Assembly: GCA_025517485.1 (NCBI GenBank)
Contig: JAOPKB010000019.1
Location: forward strand, 43,779 to 107,778
Direction: 5' to 3'
Length of the DNA stretch: 64,000 nt
DNA from: Natronoglomus mannanivorans
GTDB lineage: Archaea > Halobacteriota > Halobacteria > Halobacteriales > Natrialbaceae
How positions within the stretch are numbered: position 1 is the first letter of the stretch; every line of letters starts with the position of its first letter. A program made the translations under genes and the position numbers. Positions 39,701-48,213 of the stretch are shown here, piece after piece. The notes beneath the pieces were generated by a model that worked only from the letters and a program-made list of their open reading frames with translations, had not been told where the DNA came from and ran no database searches.

Positions 39701-40656
39701 AACCAGTTCTCCTCGAGCAACGACACGACGACGTCGTAGTAATCGGTCCGCACGCGCGCGGTTTCCTCGCACTCCTCGTAGAGCGCGATCAGTTCGCTCG
39801 TCGGGTCGTAGCCGCGGTCCTGACGAAACCGGTCGAGAACGGCGTCGTCGCACGGGATCCCGTAATTGAGAATTCGCAGTTCGTCTTCGAACGTCCCGAC
39901 GAGCGTCTCTCCGACCTGGTCGCCGAGACGGCGAACGTACTCCTCGTAGTGCAGGTCGATGTACCGCTCGACCGTCTCCGAGGAGGTGTACCGGAGGTCG
40001 GCGGGCCGGCGACCCACCGCGGCGACGTGCCACGTGTCGTGATCCGTCGTTGGTCCGTCGGGGGCGGACCACGTCACTCGGCCGTCTTCGACGCCGAGTT
40101 CGACCGCTCCGTCGAGGTCGAGTCGACCTTCGTCCCCGCGAGGGTAGGCGGCGACCGAGAGGGGATCGAACTCCTCCGGCAGGTCGACCGTGATCGACTC
40201 TCCAGCGGCGACGTCGGCGCCCTCGCGATGGACGGCGTGGCCGCGAAGCTCATCGTTCGTCGCCGCTTCCGTTCGGATCCGATTCTGCCAGTATTCCCAC
40301 CACGTCGGTGGGTTGTGGTGATAGGTTTCGTCGTGAATCCACAGCTCCATGTCCAGCCGTTCGCACTCGGCGGCGATGTGCTCTACGTGCGACCACCACT
40401 CCTCGGTGAAATAGCCCGGGGTGGTCCCGTCGTGTCCGGTCGGCAGCTTCGAGATCAAACACACGCCGGTGACCCCATTCTCCGAGAGGGCTTCGAGTTG
40501 TTCGGTCAGGCGTTCGTCGTCGAGCGAATCGCCGTCGAGCCACCACTGCGGAACGGGGCCGTGTTCCGGTCTCGGTTCGAGGAACTCCGCGGCGAGCGCT
40601 GAGAGTGCCTCTCGATCGTTGGCAGTCATTGTTGCAAGAACGTCCTGAACTCCCAT
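36790..40656 (-). CDS. GH106-type alpha-L-rhamnosidase
   Basis: This is a very large protein (1288 aa). The N-terminus shows the GH106-like barrel start: PQWWLDGDSLDDERLTEQL, then GVTGVCLISK and LDMELWIHDETYHHNPPTWW (about 105-125). A long alpha/beta region follows (with WGELFHSTTWGFRPDNQ, and LNYGIPCDDAVLDRF), then a glutamine-amidotransferase-like segment, and C-terminal jelly-roll domains like those of GH2 enzymes (SGRAVYRQTFDLP). GH106 enzymes are Ca2+-dependent rhamnosidases, several acting on rhamnogalacturonan-type glycans. A start at 40629 is also possible. Family assignment is from motifs, so a sister family is not excluded. Confidence 0.75.
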   Translation of the reverse strand: MGVQDVLATMTANDREALSALAAEFLEPRPEHGPVPQWWLDGDSLDDERLTEQLEALSENGVTGVCLISKLPTGHDGTTPGYFTEEWWSHVEHIAAECERLDMELWIHDETYHHNPPTWWEYWQNRIRTEAATNDELRGHAVHREGADVAAGESITVDLPEEFDPLSVAAYPRGDEGRLDLDGAVELGVEDGRVTWSAPDGPTTDHDTWHVAAVGRRPADLRYTSSETVERYIDLHYEEYVRRLGDQVGETLVGTFEDELRILNYGIPCDDAVLDRFRQDRGYDPTSELIALYEECEETARVRTDYYDVVVSLLEENWFEPLYEWHEEHDMKRANDNYGRNNIAQGTELYGDYYRTMRWYQAPGYDDGAPKAIGERNFFDAKLAASIAACYDRDYVWGELFHSTTWGFRPDNQLAGIVENVCYGCSRYDKHGLYYTTLGGWWAHAPPDVHFRQPYWEDVGALNDAATRLSRLFSDGTPDVDVALAFPVRSMHADWHPEEGIGDRGTEIDERTRDLAAGLYGDGMDLVIADDESLVDAADEGHLELSGMRIPALVLPPSTAIAADTLRTAVNLFESGGVVVASGRLPTTVVDDGTGGADLDDALETLFGDAVSAARSGEISDRTVTEHPSGGATILAPSGADVADEIRSHVETSVRVDAPDVYHTHRTVAGGEGEAYLLFNARDEEREIGVELRGDGRPERWDPLTGETTPIREYDRVDDYLRFEFDVGPHDFRVVVVDETASADRPHVRESELDVVKVDADAVRGYATAGGTVTVEATDGERTYRGRTESTAPDAVTLTDDWEFELVPTLDNHWGDFRYPASDDVIGPEVKALSYRRERPNEDGIERGWHRPTARISRWEEVRPTYGPYFYRMQGTTDEGPETMPDDLEFDAGASKWEPYEFSQTTGKPGINPYLMGYMGAISDYFLVSPPANEDDLDATYFWTTVDVPEDGFYRCYFGPGVTTVRLGAYEFETEQGQEADWGVKIPRNDGGYETSIQLPAGTTPLLLTVEPDVETYAAFEPEPGTALERDASNTPRLRWFFGDGMGGVRFDPRPQEDSVGWYRFDAPVGTAAFSLPLEGDARVWIDGEERSIEDASGDARVELPEPLRAPTTVAVRVEQARGAYGGAAWMRPIAVETEPVSIAAENWPALGLTSYSGRAVYRQTFDLPAFEDGDRVTLVIDDVVSAASVTLNDDSVGSVFSRPFSLDVSGVVTPGENLLEIEVGNSLANHFKRETPIDYTEQYARNFVSPDAGRLPEVDEDVRLAGGLRGPVTVRIEPEVEIKLDAK

Positions 40657-40795
40657 AGGTGTACCGTCTCGCCGACCGGCACCTCGGTGACCGCCGCGCG
40701 TACCGGAAGGGCTGACAAAATCGGCCGCGACAACACCGCTGCTCGAGCGAACGGTAAAGATTTAGTAACGAACTGGCGATGGTACGCACGGTATC

Positions 40796-41179
40796 ATGGG
40801 AATCGACCGACTTGTCACGACGGCTGCTGACCAGCGCACCGTCGAGTTCGACTGGGGAACCATCGTCTGGAGGGATAGCGCGGAACTGACCGGAACGGAT
40901 TCGTTGACCGTCGGGACCGTAACGATCGAACCGGGTGCGCACAACGCCGAACACGTCCACCCGAACTGCGACGAGGCGCTCCACCTCTGCTCCGGAGAAC
41001 TACGACACAGCGTCGGCGACGAATCGGTCGAACTCGAGGCCGGCGATCTCGTGCACATTCCCCGGGGCGAGCCCCACCAGGCCTGGAACGAGGGGGACGA
41101 GGAGGCGGTCGCCGTTATCGTCTACGACACCGGGGAGCGAACGGTCGAGTTCGTCGACGAGGACGCCAGTTCCGAGTGA
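40796..41179 (+). CDS. Single-domain cupin protein
   Basis: This is a 127-aa small beta barrel. Metal-binding residues follow the cupin pattern: HVHPNCDEALHL (His58, His60, Glu65 region) and then HIPRGEPHQAW (His97). It begins with a TATA-like ATTTAGTA about 35 bases upstream and is followed after 97 bases by an oxidoreductase gene. Cupins of this type bind sugars or act as isomerases or epimerases in sugar catabolism; no specific reaction can be assigned. Confidence 0.8.
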   Translation: MGIDRLVTTAADQRTVEFDWGTIVWRDSAELTGTDSLTVGTVTIEPGAHNAEHVHPNCDEALHLCSGELRHSVGDESVELEAGDLVHIPRGEPHQAWNEGDEEAVAVIVYDTGERTVEFVDEDASSE

Positions 41180-41276
41180 AGGCGCGATCGATACCGACGC
41201 TCGAGCCGTCCAGAGACGGTCCGGGGCTCCCCGAACTGTTATCGCGAAAAAACACGTATCCAGGAGTGAAGCCGGA

Positions 41277-42368
41277 ATGACTTACAGCGTAATCCACGTC
41301 GGGATCGGTAATCAGGGCATCAACTGGTGCGAACACTACCTTCCGCGGAACGTCGAGAAGGGACTGATCGACGTCGTCGCAGCCGTCGACATCGACGAAG
41401 ACGCGCTCGAGCGGGCGAAACCCCATCTCGACCTGTCCGACGAGCAGTGTTACACCGATCTCGAGCGGGCGTTCGAGGAGCATTCCGTCGACATTTGCAC
41501 GGTCGCTACCCCGCCGTCAGTACACGAAGCGGCGGTCGACGTGGCGCTCGAGCACGATGCGCACGTGCTCTGCGAGAAACCGATCGCAGACACGCTTGAA
41601 GCGTCGGTACGAATCGCTGAGAAGGTAGAGTGGTCCGGAAAGAAGATGGGCGTGACGATGAGCCATCGGTTCGATCGGGACAAGACGACGCTCAGACGCG
41701 AGCTCCGCTCCGGGGACCACGGTCGACTCGACTACCTCGTCCTGCGCTTCACGTGCAACTGTCGATCGTTCGGTAGTTGGGGCGGCGAGTGGAAGTACGA
41801 GATGGACGATCCGCTCCTCGTGAGCGGGGGCATCCACCACCTCGATATCCTCGCCGACCTGGCGGAGTCGCGGTGTGAAACCGTGTACGCGAACACCTGG
41901 AACCCGCCGTGGGGCGACTTCGCCGGCAACGCGCAGGCGCTGTTGAACCTGATGTTCGAAAACGGCGTCAAAGCGACGTACGAGGGTGCAAAGACGAACG
42001 CCGCGTGCGTGAACGGCTGGGGCCACGAGTATATCCGCGCGGAAAGCGAGGATGCGACGCTCGTGCTCGACGAGCGCGAACTCGTGCGGTATCCGTACGA
42101 CCCCGACGAAGAACCGCAGGCCGCCCGGGGCGTCGATCCCGACGACGGGCATCGGATCCCGCTTCACGAACGGGAGACGTGGACGAACGCGTGGCTCGTC
42201 GAACAGTTCGTCGACTGGATCGACGGCGGGGAGCGGATGGCGACGAACGTGCGGGACAATCTCTACTCCACGGCGACCGTGTTCGCCGCGATCGAGAGCG
42301 ACCGACGAGGAGAACCGGTCGACGTCCAAGAGTTCCTCCGAGACGCGCGGACGCGGGCGGCCGATTAA
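41277..42368 (+). CDS. Gfo/Idh/MocA-family oxidoreductase, copy 1
   Basis: This is a 363-aa protein, starting at MTYSVIHVGIGNQG. The N-terminal Rossmann fold contains GIGNQG (9-14) and the CEKP motif (99-102) with the family Lys101. The C-terminal alpha/beta domain holds GGIHHLDIL, where the His residues fit the substrate-side catalytic position. The family oxidises or reduces sugars, inositols or their derivatives with NAD(P). It is probably cotranscribed with the cupin gene. Confidence 0.85.
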   Translation: MTYSVIHVGIGNQGINWCEHYLPRNVEKGLIDVVAAVDIDEDALERAKPHLDLSDEQCYTDLERAFEEHSVDICTVATPPSVHEAAVDVALEHDAHVLCEKPIADTLEASVRIAEKVEWSGKKMGVTMSHRFDRDKTTLRRELRSGDHGRLDYLVLRFTCNCRSFGSWGGEWKYEMDDPLLVSGGIHHLDILADLAESRCETVYANTWNPPWGDFAGNAQALLNLMFENGVKATYEGAKTNAACVNGWGHEYIRAESEDATLVLDERELVRYPYDPDEEPQAARGVDPDDGHRIPLHERETWTNAWLVEQFVDWIDGGERMATNVRDNLYSTATVFAAIESDRRGEPVDVQEFLRDARTRAAD

Positions 42369-42453
42369 TCGACTCCGGTACACGTAATCGAACTCCGGCG
42401 ACGCGTGATCCGATATCGCTCGCCGTAACAGACGATTTCGCATCGAACCAAAT

Positions 42454-42460
42454 CTATAAA
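42454..42460 (+). promoter_or_regulatory. TATA box for the GH78 gene at 42485
   Basis: CTATAAA is centred about 28 bases before the ATG at 42485, a textbook haloarchaeal leaderless promoter spacing. Confidence 0.65.
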
Positions 42461-42484
42461 CGGTCGTGAGCGGATCGTCTCGTT

Positions 42485-45400
42485 ATGTCTTCACCATCGA
42501 GTTTGCCCGCCGTTCTCGATTTGCGAGTCGAGTACGAGACCGATCCGATCAACGCGAGGCCCGAGGCGCCCCGCTTTTCCTGGCGAGCGACCTCACCCGG
42601 GAAGGGGTCGACTCAGTCCGCCTATCGGCTTCTCGTCGCTCGGTCCCGCGAGTCGATCGAGAAGCGAACGGGGGACTTGTGGGATACGGGAAGAGTCGAC
42701 CGGAGCACGTCGACGAACGTAGAGTACGACGGAATCTCCCTGGAGTCAGGAACGGACTACTACTGGACGGTCCGCGTGTGGGACGAGAACGGCGTTGCGT
42801 CCGACTGGGCGGCGTGCGCGACGTTCTCGACGGCGATTGCGGAGAACGACTGGGACGGTGCCTGGATCGGCCATCAGCCGGACTTGGGCGATACGAACGG
42901 CTATCGCAGTCACTGGCGGCCGCCGGACGACGACAGCCGCGAGTGGGTCCAGATCGATCTCGGCGAATCGGTCGACGTTCGGGAGATCGAACTCCATCCG
43001 GCGGCGCCGTTCGACGGACTGGAAACTCCCGACGGTCACCCCGTGACGGCGTACTACTCTCACGACGATTCGCCCCGCCCGGACGCCCCTCACGGGGTCG
43101 GATTTCCGGTCCGCTATCGCGTCGAAGTGGCCGATGACCCGGCGTTTGCGGACGCGCACACCGTCGTCGACCGGACGGACGACGACCAACCGAACCCCAG
43201 TCCCGATTCCGTGACCGTCAACGCGGATTCGGCCACCGGGCGATTCGTTCGCGTTACGGCGACCGACTTGTACGAGTTCGATCCCGCGACGACACCCCGC
43301 GAGGAGTTTTCTTCGACGAAACCCGACTACCGGCCCGAAGAACGCCGGCCGTGGAAGCTCTTTGCGCTGGCAGCGATCGCCGTCCGCGACGACGACGGGG
43401 AGGATCTCGCGAAGGGGCGGCCGGTGACCGCGTCCTCGAGCATCGAAGAAGAGACGTGGGGCACGTCACACCTCGTCAACGGGCGGTACCGTCCCCACGT
43501 CGACTCGACGTCGCCGCTGTTGCGAACCGAGGTCAAACTCGGAGACGTCGCTCGCGCCCGCGCACACGTCTGCACCCTCGGGTATGGGGAGCTGTACGTG
43601 AACGGGGAGCGGTTGGGCGAGGCGGTGCTGGATCCGGCGTGGACGCAGTACGACGAGCGGGTCCTCTACAACACGTACGACGTTACCGATGCACTTGAGG
43701 CCGGCGAGAACGCGATCGGCCTCTGGCTCGGACGGGGCTGGTTCGGCCGGAATGCCGTTAACTGGAGCGGATACGGGTCGCCGCGGGCGATCGTGCAACT
43801 CGACGTCGAGTACGCCGACGGAACGACGAAGTCGGTGACGACGGACAGTTCGTGGCGAGCGACGGAGAGTCCCATTGTCCGCAACGACATCTACGCGGGG
43901 GAAACCTACGACGCTCGTCGCGAGCAACCGGGATGGGCGGCCCCCCAATTCGACGACTCGGAGTGGGACGACGCGAGCGTCGTCGGTGCCTCTGGCGGAC
44001 GGCTCGCCCCGCAGCGAACGCCGCCGATCCGCGTGACCGAGACGATCGAACCCGAGTCGGTAACGAAACGCGAGTCCGGTTCGATAATCGATTTCGGCGA
44101 GAACCTCGTCGGCCGGCTCGCGCTGACGATCAGGGGGGCGAACGACGGCGACGAGATCGCGCTTGAGCACGCGGAAGCGCTCGACGAACGCGGCGAACTC
44201 TCGGTCGTCGACCTGCGGACCGCCGACGCGACGGATCGATACATCGCCGGGGGAGCGGACGTCGAGACCTACCGGCCCCGGTTTACCTACCACGGGTTTC
44301 GGTACGCGAAAGTCACCGGCTACCCCGGCGAGCTCTCCGACGACGACGTTCGCGCCGAGCGCGTTCACACGGACGTCGAGCCGATCGGGACCTTCGAGTG
44401 CTCGAACGAAGACGTCACGCGAATTCAGGAGAACGCGGAGCGCGGCTTGCGCGGGAACCTCCACGGCGTACTCACCGATTGTCCGCAGCGCGACGAGCGC
44501 TTCGGGTGGACGGGCGACAACCACATCGCCGCCCCCACGGTAATGTACAACTTCGACGCGACGCTGTTCTACGAGAAGTGGATGGACGACCACGCCGACG
44601 TTCGCTCCGAGCACGGCTACGTCGCCGACACCGTCCCCTACGGGTACGGAACGAAACCGGAGGACCCGACGTGGGGGATCACGCAAGTGACCGTCCCGTG
44701 GCACCTCTATCGTCACTACGGCGACGTCGGCGTCCTCGAGCGTCACTACGAGGGGATGCGTCGGTACGTCGATTACTGGTTCGACCGGTGCGAAGACGGT
44801 ATCCTCCCGGACGAGTACGCCAACTACGGCGACTGGCTCGCGTTCGAAAACGCGGAGGGACGCCGCGGACTTCCCTACGACCTGTTCAATACGGCTTTCC
44901 ACTACCACACGACGAATTGCTTCACGCAGATCGCGTCCATCCTCGGCAACGACGCCGACGCGACGCGGTACGCCTCGCGCGCCGAGTTCATCGCCGACGC
45001 GTTCACTGACGAATTCTTCGACGAGTCGTCCCACCGGTACGGGCCGGGGACGCAGTCGTCGTACGCGGTTCCGCTGTTCGTCGGCCTGGTGCCGGACGAG
45101 CAGGTCGATGCCGTCGTCGCCGGCCTGGTCGAAAAAGTTCGCTCGGACGGGTCGAAGCTCCGGACCGGCTTTCTCGGGACGAGACCGCTCATCCACGCGC
45201 TCGTCGAACACGGCTACGAGGACCTGGCGTACGAGGTGATCACCCAGCCCGAGCAGCCGGGGTGGATGTACATGGTGCACCAGGGGGCGACGACGATGTG
45301 GGAACGGTGGGACAGCGACGAGCAAGTGGGCTCGGGCATGAACTCGCTGAACCACTCGCCGTTCACCTTCGTCTCCGAGTGGTTCTACGAGCGCCTGGCG

Positions 45401-45763
45401 GGACTTCGCATCGATGAATCCATGCACGAGACGGGACGCGTGGAGATCGACCCCGCATTCGTTGACGATCTCGAGTGGGTCGAAGGCGCGCTCGAAACCG
45501 TCAACGGACGGCTGGCATCGCGATGGGAACGGACGGCGGAGGGGATCGCCCTGTCAGTCGAGATTCCATGGAACACGGTGGCCACCGTGAGCCTGCCGTC
45601 GATCGACGATGAGGCCGCTATCACCGAAGGCGGCGATCCCGTCTGGGACGGTGAAGCGTCGGCGTCGTTACCGGCCGGCGTTACGTCCGTCGGTACGGAC
45701 GGCGGATTCCTCGCCATCGAGATCGGCTCCGGATCGTACGAGTTCGAGATCACGTCGATCTGA
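42485..45763 (+). CDS. GH78 alpha-L-rhamnosidase with inserted F5/8-type carbohydrate-binding domain, copy A
   Basis: This is a 1092-aa protein: Fn3-like domain (about 8-117), then a discoidin/F5-8C-like domain (about 140-340; WVQIDLGESVDVREIELHP ... GRFVRVTATDLY). The GH78 N-terminal beta domains follow (345-620), then the (alpha/alpha)6 barrel (635-975) and C-terminal domain. General acid Glu671 is in DCPQRDERFGWTGD and base Glu940 in ATTMWERWDS. The inserted binding domain explains the extra 200 residues relative to the enzyme at 34114. It shares the architecture and a nearly identical catalytic DNA tract with the gene at 52758. No signal peptide. Confidence 0.9.
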   Translation: MSSPSSLPAVLDLRVEYETDPINARPEAPRFSWRATSPGKGSTQSAYRLLVARSRESIEKRTGDLWDTGRVDRSTSTNVEYDGISLESGTDYYWTVRVWDENGVASDWAACATFSTAIAENDWDGAWIGHQPDLGDTNGYRSHWRPPDDDSREWVQIDLGESVDVREIELHPAAPFDGLETPDGHPVTAYYSHDDSPRPDAPHGVGFPVRYRVEVADDPAFADAHTVVDRTDDDQPNPSPDSVTVNADSATGRFVRVTATDLYEFDPATTPREEFSSTKPDYRPEERRPWKLFALAAIAVRDDDGEDLAKGRPVTASSSIEEETWGTSHLVNGRYRPHVDSTSPLLRTEVKLGDVARARAHVCTLGYGELYVNGERLGEAVLDPAWTQYDERVLYNTYDVTDALEAGENAIGLWLGRGWFGRNAVNWSGYGSPRAIVQLDVEYADGTTKSVTTDSSWRATESPIVRNDIYAGETYDARREQPGWAAPQFDDSEWDDASVVGASGGRLAPQRTPPIRVTETIEPESVTKRESGSIIDFGENLVGRLALTIRGANDGDEIALEHAEALDERGELSVVDLRTADATDRYIAGGADVETYRPRFTYHGFRYAKVTGYPGELSDDDVRAERVHTDVEPIGTFECSNEDVTRIQENAERGLRGNLHGVLTDCPQRDERFGWTGDNHIAAPTVMYNFDATLFYEKWMDDHADVRSEHGYVADTVPYGYGTKPEDPTWGITQVTVPWHLYRHYGDVGVLERHYEGMRRYVDYWFDRCEDGILPDEYANYGDWLAFENAEGRRGLPYDLFNTAFHYHTTNCFTQIASILGNDADATRYASRAEFIADAFTDEFFDESSHRYGPGTQSSYAVPLFVGLVPDEQVDAVVAGLVEKVRSDGSKLRTGFLGTRPLIHALVEHGYEDLAYEVITQPEQPGWMYMVHQGATTMWERWDSDEQVGSGMNSLNHSPFTFVSEWFYERLAGLRIDESMHETGRVEIDPAFVDDLEWVEGALETVNGRLASRWERTAEGIALSVEIPWNTVATVSLPSIDDEAAITEGGDPVWDGEASASLPAGVTSVGTDGGFLAIEIGSGSYEFEITSI

Positions 45764-45939
45764 GCGTCCGAGATCAGTGTCACACCTTCCGGAGCGAGGG
45801 GGTTCGATCCCAGCTCGGGCTCGCGGCGGATCGTACCGAAGTCGCCCGAGGATGATCTCTTCGAGTTCGGATCCGAACGAGGATACGGATAGACCGAGCG
45901 GCGCCTGCCCGGATCCATGAGTCCGGGTTCGCCGGCGTT

Positions 45940-46785
45940 TCAATTCTCCTCGACGATTAGCTCGGCGTTCCGCCGAACCTTCTCGGAGCCGAAGAACGTC
46001 TCTTTCCACTCGGAGCGGAACAGTTCGTCTCTCGATTCGGCGGCGACGCGCTGTGCACCGTCGGAAAGCGGGAAGTCGACTTCGTCGAAGACGATCGCAA
46101 GTTCGGTTCGGAGGTGTCCATACATCATCGATCGAGCAGCCGCTTCCGGAACCCCCATCTCGATTACCCGCTGCATTCCCTCTTCGAGGGCGATCAGGCA
46201 GGTCGACAGCAACGCCTCGACCAGTTGCGGCTCGAGGATCGCCATCTGCTCGGTCGTCACTCGGTGAGCTTCGTCGACGGGTGCATAGATGTCGCGCGCG
46301 ATGGCCTCACCGATAGCGTAGTCCTCCTCGCTCCCCCGGTGAAGCGCACACACGATGTCTTGCTCTGCAAGTCCCTGTCCACCGAACCAGTCGCGACGTT
46401 CCTCGGAGTCCGTCGGACCGTCGAACAACGGTGGGTGACACGGGTGACTGATGACATAGGAGAGATCGTCGACCTCGGGAAGCACGCCGGCGTAGGCGGC
46501 CGCCGGGTCGAGCAACATCACGATCGATCCAGGGTCGAGTCGGGGAGCCACGTCCTCGAGAACCGAACCCAGCAGTCGATCCGGAACGGCCATGATAGCG
46601 ACGTTGGCCCCGTCGACGGCATCGGCGACTGGTGTCGGGGAGACGCTCCGATCGGCGAGCCGATCCGCTCCGTCCTCACTCGGTTCCACGTACCGGACGT
46701 CGTAATGTGGGTTGTCTTTCAGTTGGTCGGTGATTCGACACCCCATTTTTCCGCCCGCTCCAAAGAGCGCGATCGAACGAGACAT
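45940..46785 (-). CDS. NAD-binding oxidoreductase with phosphogluconate-dehydrogenase-type C-terminus
   Basis: This is a 281-aa protein from MSRSIALFGAGGKMG; a GTG at 46794 would add three residues. The N-terminal Rossmann fold carries GAGGKMG (8-14). The C-terminal helical domain (about 150-270) has the segments HRVTTEQMAILEPQLVEALL and GVPEAAARSMMYGHLRTELAI. This layout resembles the PGDH_C group that, as I recall, includes D-apionate oxidoisomerase (ApnO). A role in oxidising a branched or C4/C5 sugar acid would fit the kinase at the left edge, but this is a hypothesis; 6-phosphogluconate-like or ketol-acid substrates are alternatives. Confidence 0.65.
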   Translation of the reverse strand: MSRSIALFGAGGKMGCRITDQLKDNPHYDVRYVEPSEDGADRLADRSVSPTPVADAVDGANVAIMAVPDRLLGSVLEDVAPRLDPGSIVMLLDPAAAYAGVLPEVDDLSYVISHPCHPPLFDGPTDSEERRDWFGGQGLAEQDIVCALHRGSEEDYAIGEAIARDIYAPVDEAHRVTTEQMAILEPQLVEALLSTCLIALEEGMQRVIEMGVPEAAARSMMYGHLRTELAIVFDEVDFPLSDGAQRVAAESRDELFRSEWKETFFGSEKVRRNAELIVEEN

Positions 46786-46900
46786 ACCTATCACAAATAA
46801 CAGAAGTCGGTTTAGTCGTTCCGGTTTTCGGAGTCGCTCTCCGAATTGACGGACTGTCTCGAGGGTTTATTATTCCATCAGCTGGGAATTCGACGACTAG

Positions 46901-46906
46901 TTTATG
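46901..46906 (+). promoter_or_regulatory. TATA box that fixes the start of the sialidase-fold gene
   Basis: TTTATG is centred 27 bases before the ATG at 46931. The ATG inside this box (46904) opens a longer frame but would be upstream of the transcript start. Confidence 0.6.
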
Positions 46907-46930
46907 TTCTTTCAGCTCATCAATTCAGGT

Positions 46931-48043
46931 ATGGAAGAACATATCGTTTGTCACACCGATAGATGTGCGTGCGGTAACAAATTTCATAAGAACTCAGAGA
47001 TTATCGAACTCCCCAACGGAGATCTCTTCGCCGCCTGGTTCGCCAACTCGAGAGGAGACCGCGGTGAACTGCACCGCGAGACGAACGTGTACGGGAGCCG
47101 ATTGCCGGCGGGTGCGAACACCTGGGAGGACGCTCGTGTACTCGTCGACGTTCCAGGCCGACCGGTGCAACCCCCGGTGATGTTCTTCGGCCCGGACGAT
47201 CAGCTCTGGTTACTCGTCACGCAATTTTACGGCAGCATCCACACAAGCAGGCCGTTCGTGAAGCGTTCGTCGGATAACGGCTACACGTGGTCCGATCTGG
47301 AACTGTTGCACGACCGCTCTGGGATATACCTGAAAAATCCGCCCGTTCACGTCGACGACAAAGGATGGTGGGTCCTCGGTGTAGACATCGAGCATGGGGC
47401 GGGGAACAGACCTGGATTTCTTGTCATCATGGACGACTACTGCGATCGTCCCGCAGACTTTCCAATACTCGTGGGCGGGGACCAGATCGTCCCACAAGAG
47501 ACGGGGCTCGTGCACGGACATCGAGGGTTCCGGTATCCTACGCCGGTAGAACTCACCGATGGCCGCCTGCGAGCCTACTTACGGCCTGTTGGAGGCGGAC
47601 GATTGTGGATGACGCATTCGGCCGACGGCGGGATCACGTGGTCGACCGCCACGGAGACGAACATTCCGAATCCAGACGCGGGATACGATGTTATTCGAAC
47701 GCGCACCGGCAATCTCGTGTTAGTGGACAACCCGGTCAACGCCGAGATGCCGAAAGGGCGCAATGAACTCGCACTGTTTCTTTCGGAAGATGACGGCGAG
47801 ACGTGGCCTTATCAACTCACCCTTGAATACGAGGAACTCGACAAACCTGTCTCCGAGCTAAATCCGGTCGGAAGGCCCGATTTCACGTACGGATCACTCA
47901 CACAGACGCAGGACGGAACAATACACGTCGTGTACGAGTATCGCCGCGCCGGCATAAAACACGTCGCTATCACCGAAGCGGAGGTATGCGATCGGAGTTC
48001 GGACGAACCGATCGTCGAGGAAATGGCCGAACCCACCCGCTGA
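46931..48043 (+). CDS. Sialidase-fold (BNR/Asp-box) beta-propeller protein
   Basis: This is a 370-aa protein starting at MEEHIVCHTD. Three Asp boxes are visible: SSDNGYTW (about 115), SADGGITW (about 230) and SEDDGETW (about 285), as in six-bladed sialidase propellers. An Arg in the RYP(T/E) type motif is present (HRGFRYPTPVEL). No sialic acid catabolic genes lie nearby. Related propellers include rhamnosidases, uronidases and polysaccharide lyases, so a glycosidase or lyase acting on this locus' polymer is likely. No secretion signal, unlike most sialidases. Confidence 0.7.
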   Translation: MEEHIVCHTDRCACGNKFHKNSEIIELPNGDLFAAWFANSRGDRGELHRETNVYGSRLPAGANTWEDARVLVDVPGRPVQPPVMFFGPDDQLWLLVTQFYGSIHTSRPFVKRSSDNGYTWSDLELLHDRSGIYLKNPPVHVDDKGWWVLGVDIEHGAGNRPGFLVIMDDYCDRPADFPILVGGDQIVPQETGLVHGHRGFRYPTPVELTDGRLRAYLRPVGGGRLWMTHSADGGITWSTATETNIPNPDAGYDVIRTRTGNLVLVDNPVNAEMPKGRNELALFLSEDDGETWPYQLTLEYEELDKPVSELNPVGRPDFTYGSLTQTQDGTIHVVYEYRRAGIKHVAITEAEVCDRSSDEPIVEEMAEPTR

Positions 48044-48213
48044 TCAACAACATCCCAGAGGCGGACGGGCGAGTGGACCGCCCGCAATCGTGCAGACAGC
48101 CTAAGTTCGAGCGCCGAATACCGCCGCACACTGCGAACGTTCTAACGATTGCTGCACCACCCCGCTCGACGCGTTGAAGAGAAGATGATCGGTACCTCGT
48201 TCCCGGCACTTCA

